Notes under the pieces: model-generated
What the model was told of the DNA's origin: nothing
Database searches by the model: none
The model's input: the letters and a program-made list of their open reading frames with translations, nothing else
DNA from: an uncultured beta proteobacterium
GTDB lineage: Bacteria > Pseudomonadota > Gammaproteobacteria > Burkholderiales > Burkholderiaceae_C
DNA length: 47,739 nucleotides
Direction: 5' to 3'
Assembly (NCBI GenBank): GCA_903960915.1
Contig: CAJCCO010000023.1
Coordinates: forward strand, 1-47,739
Program-made: the position numbers and the translations under genes
In this document: positions 42,137-47,739 of the stretch, piece by piece
Layout of the letters: every line of letters begins with the position of its first letter
How positions within the stretch are numbered: position 1 is the first letter of the stretch

Positions 42137-44236
42137 TCAGTTGAAGGTTTTGCCTTCAGCGACCAAGCGCGCCAGCAAAGGCGCAGGCTGCCAGAACTTG
42201 GCATCGTCCAGCGGGTTCTGGGCAAAGCGGTTCATGGCTTGCACCACGTTGAACAAGCCCACCTGGTCGGCATAGTTCATGGGGCCACCACGGTACACCG
42301 GGAAGCCGTAGCCCATGATGTAGACCATGTCGATGTCGCTGGCCTTGGAGGCAATGCCCTCTTCCAGAATATGCGCCGCTTCATTGACCAAAGCAAACAC
42401 CAGACGCTGCACAATTTCTTCGTCAGAAATCTTGCGGGGTTTGATGCCCAGAGCGGCACGGTGGTCTTCAATCATCTTGACCACTTCGGCATTGGGAATG
42501 GCGTCGCGCTTGCCGGCCACGTAGTCGTACCAACCGGCGCCGGTTTTCTGGCCAAAACGCCCTTTCTCGCACAAGAGATCGGCGGTCTTGCTGTATTTCA
42601 TGTCGGGCTTTTCGCTGTAGCGACGCTTGCGAATGGCCCAGCCAATGTCGTTGCCGGCCAGGTCACCCATGCGGAACGGGCCCATGGCCATGCCGAACTT
42701 TTCCATGGCCTTGTCGACCTGGGCCGGGGTGCAGCCCTCGTCAAGCAAGAAGCCGCCTTGACGGCCGTACTGCTCAATCATGCGGTTGCCAATAAAGCCG
42801 TCACACACACCGGAGACCACGGCAGTTTTCTTGATCTTCTTGGCCACCGCCATCACCGTCGCCAGCACGTCTTTCGCCGTCTTGGCGCCACGCACCACTT
42901 CCAGCAGTTTCATCACGTTGGCGGGGCTGAAGAAGTGCATGCCCACCACGTCCTGCGGGCGCTGGGTGAAGGACGCAATCTTGTCGACATCCAGCGTGGA
43001 GGTGTTAGACGCCAGAATGGCACCGGGCTTCATGACGCGGTCGAGCTCTTTGAACACGGCTTGCTTGACGCCAATTTCTTCAAACACGGCCTCAATCACC
43101 AGGTCAGCCTCTTTCAGGTCGTCGTAGCTCAGGGTGGTGCTGAGCAGGCTCATGCGCTGCTCGTACTTGTCTTGCTTGAGCTTGCCTTTTTTAACCTGGG
43201 CTTCGTAGTTTTTGCGGATGGTGGCCACGCCACGGTCCAACGCGTCTTGCTTCATCTCCAGCATCTTCACGGGAATGCCGGCATTCAGGAAGTTCATGGA
43301 AATGCCACCGCCCATGGTGCCCGCACCAATGACGGCGACGCTGGCAATGGGGCGCTGGGGCGTGTCGGACGGCACGTCAGGAATTTTGGAGGCAGCACGA
43401 TCGGCCACAAAAATGTGGCGCAGCGCCTTGCTCTCTGGCGTCCACATCAGGTTGATGAAAATCTCGCGCTCGGTGGTCATTCCGGCATCAAACTTTTGCT
43501 TGGTAGCAGCCTCCACGGCCTCCAGGCATTTGAGCGGTGCCGGGTAGTTCTTGGACATGCCCTTGACCATGTTGCGGGCAAACTGAAAGTAAGCATCGCC
43601 CAGCGGGTGCTTGCAAGGCAGGTTGCGCACCAAAGGCAGGGGGCGAACATCGACCATTGAGTGGGCCAAGTCCAGCGCTTCCTGCGCCAGCGTGTCGACC
43701 GAGGCCGCCATCTTGTCAAACAGCTTTTGGCCGGGCAGCATGGCCAGCATCTCGCTCTTGACCGGCTCACCGCTGACGATCATGTTGAGGGCCGCCTCGA
43801 CCCCCAGCACGCGAGGCAAACGCTGGGTGCCACCGGCACCAGGAATCAGGCCCAACTTGACTTCAGGCAAAGCCACCAGGCAGCCTGGCGCGGCGATGCG
43901 GTAGTGGCAGCCCAGCGCGAGCTCAAGACCACCGCCCATGCAGACCGAATGCACGGCAGCCACCACAGGTTTGGCCGAATTTTCTAGCGCCAGGATGACG
44001 CTGAGCAAATTGGGTTCTTGCATGGCCTTGGGGCTGCCAAACTCTTTGATGTCGGCGCCGCCCGAAAACGCCTTGCCTGCGCCCGTGATCACAATGGCCT
44101 TGACCGAAGGATCGCTGTTGGCCTGCTCGAGGCCATTGGCGATGGCCAGGCGAGTGGCAAAGCCCAGGCCGTTGACGGGTGGGTTGTTGAGCGTGATTAC
44201 AGCGATATCACCCTGCACTTTGTAGTCGGCGGTCAT
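42137..44236 (-). CDS. fadJ: Bifunctional enoyl-CoA hydratase / 3-hydroxyacyl-CoA dehydrogenase (FadJ/FadB-like)
   Basis: The 699-residue protein joins a crotonase domain (about 1-190) to a 3-hydroxyacyl-CoA dehydrogenase (about 295-690). The hydratase glutamates are Glu105 (CMGGGLELALG) and Glu125 (ALPEVKLGLIPGAGGTQRLP), 20 residues apart as in the family. The NAD loop is SVAVIGAGTMGGGISM near residue 300, and MHFFSPANVMKLLEVV and GFIGNRMIEQYGRQG mark the dehydrogenase. It performs the two middle steps of beta-oxidation. No regulator gene is in the window, but a palindrome lies 25 bases upstream of the ATG. Whether it is the general or a pathway-specific copy is uncertain. Confidence 0.95.
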   Translation of the reverse strand: MTADYKVQGDIAVITLNNPPVNGLGFATRLAIANGLEQANSDPSVKAIVITGAGKAFSGGADIKEFGSPKAMQEPNLLSVILALENSAKPVVAAVHSVCMGGGLELALGCHYRIAAPGCLVALPEVKLGLIPGAGGTQRLPRVLGVEAALNMIVSGEPVKSEMLAMLPGQKLFDKMAASVDTLAQEALDLAHSMVDVRPLPLVRNLPCKHPLGDAYFQFARNMVKGMSKNYPAPLKCLEAVEAATKQKFDAGMTTEREIFINLMWTPESKALRHIFVADRAASKIPDVPSDTPQRPIASVAVIGAGTMGGGISMNFLNAGIPVKMLEMKQDALDRGVATIRKNYEAQVKKGKLKQDKYEQRMSLLSTTLSYDDLKEADLVIEAVFEEIGVKQAVFKELDRVMKPGAILASNTSTLDVDKIASFTQRPQDVVGMHFFSPANVMKLLEVVRGAKTAKDVLATVMAVAKKIKKTAVVSGVCDGFIGNRMIEQYGRQGGFLLDEGCTPAQVDKAMEKFGMAMGPFRMGDLAGNDIGWAIRKRRYSEKPDMKYSKTADLLCEKGRFGQKTGAGWYDYVAGKRDAIPNAEVVKMIEDHRAALGIKPRKISDEEIVQRLVFALVNEAAHILEEGIASKASDIDMVYIMGYGFPVYRGGPMNYADQVGLFNVVQAMNRFAQNPLDDAKFWQPAPLLARLVAEGKTFN

Positions 44237-44260
44237 GCTTGCATTCCTTGAAGGTAAAAA

Positions 44261-44274
44261 AGAACGGTCGTTCT
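44261..44274. promoter_or_regulatory. Palindromic candidate operator before the FadJ-like gene
   Basis: AGAACG-GT-CGTTCT is a perfect 6-base inverted repeat with a 2-base centre, between 25 and 38 bases upstream of the ATG at 44236. Palindromes of this form are used by TetR-family repressors of fatty-acid degradation genes in betaproteobacteria, as I recall; the identity of the repressor is not known here. Confidence 0.5.
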
Positions 44275-44314
44275 ATTCGTTGAAAGTTTAATGGTTTTTA
44301 GCGGGCGGCCTAGC

Positions 44315-44340
44315 GGTTTTGTCACGGTCGGGACAAAACC
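44315..44340. terminator. Hairpin after livF
   Basis: GGTTTTGTC (44315-44323) pairs perfectly with GACAAAACC (44332-44340) around 8 bases, starting 3 bases beyond the livF stop. No T-run follows, so it may separate the transporter and beta-oxidation transcripts only partly, or serve as an operator. Confidence 0.45.
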
Positions 44341-44342
44341 CT

Positions 44343-45038
44343 TCAAACCTCCAGCCACTCCTTGCGCACCGCCTGGTCAAGGCGCAGCGCATTTGGCGTG
44401 CCTGAGAACACCACGCTGCCATGGCCCATGACCAGGCAGCGGTCCGAAATATCCATGGCAATGGTCAGCTTTTGCTCAATCAGCAAGACCGACAAGCCGC
44501 GCTTCCTGAGTTCTTTCAGGTAGTGCGCCACCAACTCCACAATCTTGGGCGCCAGGCCTTCGGTCGGTTCGTCAATGATGATGAGGTCGGGGTCGCCCAT
44601 GAGGGTGCGGCACAGCGTGAGCATTTGCTGCTCGCCGCCAGACAGGACGCCTGCCGGCGTGTGGCGGCGCTCCTTGAGGCGCGGGAACATCTGGTACATG
44701 TCCTCAAACGACCAACGACCGGCCTTGCGTGCATTTTTTTGCCCCAGGTACATGTTTTGCTCCACCGTGAGTTCTGGAAAAATATCGCGGCTCTCGGGCA
44801 CATAGCCTACGCCCAGTTGCGCGATCTCAAAGGTTTTCTTGCCCAGAATTTCTTGGCCGCGCCAGAGCAGTGAGCCCTGGCAGTCCACCAGACCCATGAT
44901 GGCCTTGGCCGTGGTGGAGCGGCCAGAGCCGTTGCGCCCCAGCAAGGAGACAATTTCTCCAGCCCCCACCTGGAACTCCACCCCATGCAGCACATGGCTT
45001 TTGCCGTAATAGGCTTGCAGATTGGCGACTTTCAGCAT
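44343..45038 (-). CDS. livF: Branched-chain amino acid-type ABC transporter, ATPase LivF
   Basis: The 231-residue protein is LivF-like: MLKVANLQAYYGKSHVLHGV at the start, signature LSGGEQQML, Walker B LIIIDEPTEGLAP and the H-loop region. Its Walker A is GRNGSGRST with Arg40 replacing the usual lysine; I checked the codon (CGC). The rest is intact. It energises uptake with LivG. The start is ATG 45038, 2 bases after the livG stop; a TTG at 45044 is the only longer choice. Family members transport branched-chain amino acids, but many serve aromatic or acyl compounds. Confidence 0.93.
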   Translation of the reverse strand: MLKVANLQAYYGKSHVLHGVEFQVGAGEIVSLLGRNGSGRSTTAKAIMGLVDCQGSLLWRGQEILGKKTFEIAQLGVGYVPESRDIFPELTVEQNMYLGQKNARKAGRWSFEDMYQMFPRLKERRHTPAGVLSGGEQQMLTLCRTLMGDPDLIIIDEPTEGLAPKIVELVAHYLKELRKRGLSVLLIEQKLTIAMDISDRCLVMGHGSVVFSGTPNALRLDQAVRKEWLEV

Positions 45039-45040
45039 GG

Positions 45041-45814
45041 TCAATGGCTCCCCACGGCGGATGAATCGGACACCGAGGTGCCGAGGTAGGCCTCTTGCAC
45101 GCGGGCGTTGGCTCGCACCGCCTCGGGATGGTCGTAGGCCAGTAATTCCCCGTACACCACCACAGCAATCTTGTCGGCCAGTCCGAACACCACACCCATG
45201 TCGTGCTCCACGGTCAGCAGCGTTTTGCCTACGGTCACGTCCTTGATCAGTTGAATAAAGCGGCTGGTCTCCGACTTGCTCATACCAGCGGTGGGTTCAT
45301 CGAGAAGGATCACATCCGCACCGCCTGCAATGGTGATGCCGATTTCCAGCGCCCGTTGTTCGGCGTAGGTCAGGTTCATGGCCAACACATCGCGTTTGCG
45401 GTCGAGGTTGACCATGTGCATGAGCTCGGTGGCACGCGCATTGGCATCGTCGAGGTCGGCCAGAAACTTCCAGAAAGCGTATTTGTAGCCCAGGCTCCAC
45501 AACACCCCGCAGCGCAGATTTTCAAACACGCTGAGCTTGGGGAAGATGTTGGTGATTTGAAAGCTGCGGCTCAAGCCCATGCGGTTGATCTCATACGGCT
45601 TTTTACCCAGCAGGCTTTGCCCCTTGAGCAGCACATCGCCGCTGCTGGGCTCAAAGCGGCCACTGATCAGGTTGAACAGGGTTGATTTACCCGCGCCGTT
45701 GGGGCCGATGATGCCGACACGCTCACCTACAGGAATAGCCAGGCTGATGCCCCGAATGATCTCGGTCTTGCCAAAACTCTTGCGCAAGTCCTTGAGTTCC
45801 AATGCCACGCTCAT
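45041..45814 (-). CDS. livG: Branched-chain amino acid-type ABC transporter, ATPase LivG
   Basis: The 257-residue protein is LivG-like with a normal Walker A, GPNGAGKST, and Walker B VILLDEPTAGMS. The ABC signature reads LTYAEQRALEIG instead of LSGGQ, in line with the looser LivG form (LSYGEQ). ITNIFPKLSVFENLRCGV is the typical LivG insertion. Its ATG overlaps the livM stop by 4 bases, so translation is coupled. Together with LivF it forms the cytoplasmic ATPase pair of the importer. Confidence 0.95.
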   Translation of the reverse strand: MSVALELKDLRKSFGKTEIIRGISLAIPVGERVGIIGPNGAGKSTLFNLISGRFEPSSGDVLLKGQSLLGKKPYEINRMGLSRSFQITNIFPKLSVFENLRCGVLWSLGYKYAFWKFLADLDDANARATELMHMVNLDRKRDVLAMNLTYAEQRALEIGITIAGGADVILLDEPTAGMSKSETSRFIQLIKDVTVGKTLLTVEHDMGVVFGLADKIAVVVYGELLAYDHPEAVRANARVQEAYLGTSVSDSSAVGSH

Positions 45815-47094
45815 GGCTGCCCCCTGTGTTGAATCAGTTGCTCAATTTCTTCTTGAATACGTTCCCAATGCAGGCTGAAGCGCCGCCGGCACAGTTCAAA
45901 CAAGCCCAGGCCGGTGAGCGCAAGCACTGCGCACATTAACCAGGTTTTCCAGCTGCCGACATCGAGGGACAGACGCATGAATTGCAGGACTGTTCCCTCG
46001 GCGCTGCTGTTTTGCAGGTGGTAAACCATTTCAACCAGGGCGACTGCACCGCCCAGACCCAGCAGAGCCGTCAGCGTGAGCGCCAGGTACACCAGCCAGA
46101 GCTGACGTAACTTGCCAAACGAGGCCACGCGCAGGTTCATCATCACCAAACTGGCAATGCCGCCGGGCGCATACATCACCATGAACATGAAGATCAAGCC
46201 CAGGTAGAGCAACCAGGCTTTGGTGAATTCACTGAACAACACAAAGGCCAGCACCATCAAGATGGCGCCAATAATCGGTCCAAAAAAGAACGTGGCGCCG
46301 CCGAGAAAGGTGAACAGAAGGTAGGCGCCCGAGCGTGCGGCACCCACCACCTCGGCGGTGACAATTTCAAAATTCAGAGCGCCCAGACCCCCTGAGATAC
46401 CGGCAAAAAAACCGGCAATGATGAAGGCCGTGTAGCGGATGCGCTGGGTGTTGTAGCCAACAAACTCTACGCGCTCGGGGTTGTCTCGCACCGCATTGAG
46501 CATGCGCCCCAAAGGCGTACGCGTGAAGGCAAACATGGCCGCCACGGCCAGGAAGGTGTAGAGCGCAATCAGGTAGTACACCTGAATGGGCGGGCCAAAG
46601 GTGATGCCCATGAACGGCTGACCGGCAATGCGGTTGCCGGAGACGCCGCCCTCCCCGCCAAAAAATTCAGGAATCATGAGTGACATGGCAAACACCAGCT
46701 CACCCAGTCCCATGGTGATCATGGCAAACGTGGTGCCGGCCTTGCGGGTGGTGACGTAGCCAAACACCACGGCAAACCCCATACCCGCCACGCCACCCGC
46801 CAAGGGCACCAAAGACACCGGCAGTGCCAGCGAACCGCCAGAAATACTGTTGAGCGCGTGCATGGCGAGAAAAGCGCCCAGGCCGGTATAGACCGCGTGG
46901 CCGAAGCTCAGCATGCCGCCCTGCCCCAGCAGCATGTTGTAGGACAGACAGGCAATGATGGCGATGCCCATCTGCGACAGAATGGTGATGGACAGGCTGC
47001 TGGTGAACACCAGCGGTACACCGAGTAAAACCACGGCAAACAAGGACCAGATCAACCAGCGACCGGCATTAAAACTTGACGTTGAAGCGCGCAT
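45811..47094 (-). CDS. livM: Branched-chain amino acid-type ABC transporter permease LivM
   Basis: The 427-residue membrane protein is LivM-like, with SYNMLLGQGGMLSFGHAVYTGLGAF and the cytoplasmic-loop segment PLGRMLNAVRDNPERVEFVGYN, which contacts the ATPases. About eight to ten hydrophobic helices are visible. After the normal end near residue 325 comes an extension of about 100 residues with two or more additional hydrophobic segments (LWLVYLALTLTALLGLGG, WKTWLMCAVLALTGLGLF) and a charged tail. The start is ATG 47094, 3 bases past the livH stop. Confidence 0.94.
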   Translation of the reverse strand: MRASTSSFNAGRWLIWSLFAVVLLGVPLVFTSSLSITILSQMGIAIIACLSYNMLLGQGGMLSFGHAVYTGLGAFLAMHALNSISGGSLALPVSLVPLAGGVAGMGFAVVFGYVTTRKAGTTFAMITMGLGELVFAMSLMIPEFFGGEGGVSGNRIAGQPFMGITFGPPIQVYYLIALYTFLAVAAMFAFTRTPLGRMLNAVRDNPERVEFVGYNTQRIRYTAFIIAGFFAGISGGLGALNFEIVTAEVVGAARSGAYLLFTFLGGATFFFGPIIGAILMVLAFVLFSEFTKAWLLYLGLIFMFMVMYAPGGIASLVMMNLRVASFGKLRQLWLVYLALTLTALLGLGGAVALVEMVYHLQNSSAEGTVLQFMRLSLDVGSWKTWLMCAVLALTGLGLFELCRRRFSLHWERIQEEIEQLIQHRGQP

Positions 47095-47097
47095 GGT

Positions 47098-47739
47098 TCA
47101 GTCTCCCGTCCGTGTGCCGAGCAATCCCCTGGGCCTGAAGATAAGAATCAGCACCAAAAAGAGGTAGGGCAAGATGGGCGCTACCTGCGACAAGGTGAGC
47201 TTGACCAGGGAGTTGCCTTGCGCACTGGCCCCAAGTTGCAGCCCCAGCTGTGCGGCCAGCGAGCCCAGCGAATAATCAAATGCAATGGCAAAGGTTTGAA
47301 TCACGCCAATCAGAATTGAGGCCAGAAACGCGCCGGACAACGAGCCCATGCCGCCCACCACCACCACCACAAAAATGACCGACCCCACCGTGGCGGCCAT
47401 AGCCGGTTCGGTCAGGAAGGTGCTGCCGCCAATCACGCCAGCCAGGCCCGCCAGCGCAGCGCCAGCGCCAAAGACCCACATGAAGACGGCAGGTACGTTA
47501 TGGCCCAAAGCCTCCACCGCTTGCGGGTGCGTCAAGGCGGCCTGAATGACCAGGCCAATACGGGTTCGGGTCAGCAGCAACCAGACCGAGGCCAGCATCA
47601 CCAACGCAATCAGCATCATGAAGCCACGGGTGGCAGGAAACGGTGAACACACCAAGCGTACGACAGCGTCCGCCGTGGTGCACATGTCGGCAGGCGCGGC
47701 GCCCCAGAGCAGGCTCAAGCCCTGAACCGAATGGTTAGA
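47098..47739 (-). CDS. livH: Branched-chain amino acid-type ABC transporter permease LivH, 5' part outside window
   Basis: The frame is open to the window edge, so this is the C-terminal part (about 213 codons) of a LivH-like permease. Visible are helices ATRGFMMLIALVMLASVWLLL, the loop THPQAVEALGHNVPAVFMWVFGAG that couples to the ATPases, and VGGMGSLSGAFLASILIGVIQ. It ends with IFRPRGLLGTRTGD, the usual end of LivH/LivM permeases. LivK, the periplasmic binding protein, is not in the window and probably lies further upstream. Confidence 0.92.
   Translation of the reverse strand, partial: SNHSVQGLSLLWGAAPADMCTTADAVVRLVCSPFPATRGFMMLIALVMLASVWLLLTRTRIGLVIQAALTHPQAVEALGHNVPAVFMWVFGAGAALAGLAGVIGGSTFLTEPAMAATVGSVIFVVVVVGGMGSLSGAFLASILIGVIQTFAIAFDYSLGSLAAQLGLQLGASAQGNSLVKLTLSQVAPILPYLFLVLILIFRPRGLLGTRTGD

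Overview
This window looks like a chromosomal segment of a betaproteobacterium of the order Burkholderiales, most likely family Comamonadaceae (Rhodoferax/Polaromonas-like). The evidence is the high G+C coding sequence, the protein sequences, and two housekeeping gene orders typical of that group: purM / permease / hda / HAD phosphatase / pcnB / folK, and ygfZ / mltG / tmk / holB / tatD. I see no rRNA, tRNA, insertion sequence, prophage or CRISPR array. Genes are packed tightly and no gene-free stretch exceeds 300 bases; the longest is about 190 bases at 27450-27641.

Layout. (1) 1-2370, plus: the C-terminal part of an arylsulfatase-type enzyme, then a split thiamine-diphosphate decarboxylase resembling the two subunits of sulfopyruvate/phosphonopyruvate decarboxylase. 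(2) 2399-11233: a terminator shared with convergent rpsT (minus), then murJ, a SirB1-family protein, convergent purM, and a plus-strand run of an AI-2E/PerM-type permease, hda, a HAD phosphatase, pcnB and folK. (3) 11241-20256, minus: an iron-dependent alcohol dehydrogenase, a three-gene transglutaminase / ATP-grasp / alpha-E module, and a RidA-family protein. (4) 20377-22256, plus: an HSL-type esterase overlapping a thioesterase-acetyltransferase fusion. (5) 22276-28663: ygfZ (minus) diverging from mltG-tmk-holB-tatD, an exported ankyrin protein, a 22-bp-period repeat cluster, then a rhodanese and a methyltransferase. (6) 28637-47739: about 19 kb entirely on the minus strand. In transcription order it reads livH (cut by the window end), livM, livG, livF, then a beta-oxidation block (FadJ-like, M20 peptidase, thiolase, acyl-CoA dehydrogenase, SDR, PaaI-type thioesterase, MDR reductase). 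After that come GST, ElaA-type acetyltransferase, a second SDR, PaiB-like protein, a TadA-haloalkane dehalogenase fusion, an LD-carboxypeptidase and a cyclase-FHA protein.

How the genes work together. The Liv transporter and beta-oxidation enzymes look like an uptake-and-degradation unit for an acyl or aromatic-derived carboxylic acid. A palindrome just before the FadJ-like start is a candidate TetR-type operator. The module at 11766-19007 belongs to a class predicted from comparative genomics to make or process peptide/amide bonds; its product is unknown to me, and it is the best candidate here for a poorly described system. Two domain fusions stand out: TadA joined to a complete haloalkane dehalogenase-like domain, and a hotdog thioesterase joined to a GNAT acetyltransferase. 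All assignments are by reading sequence and recognising families; no database search was run.
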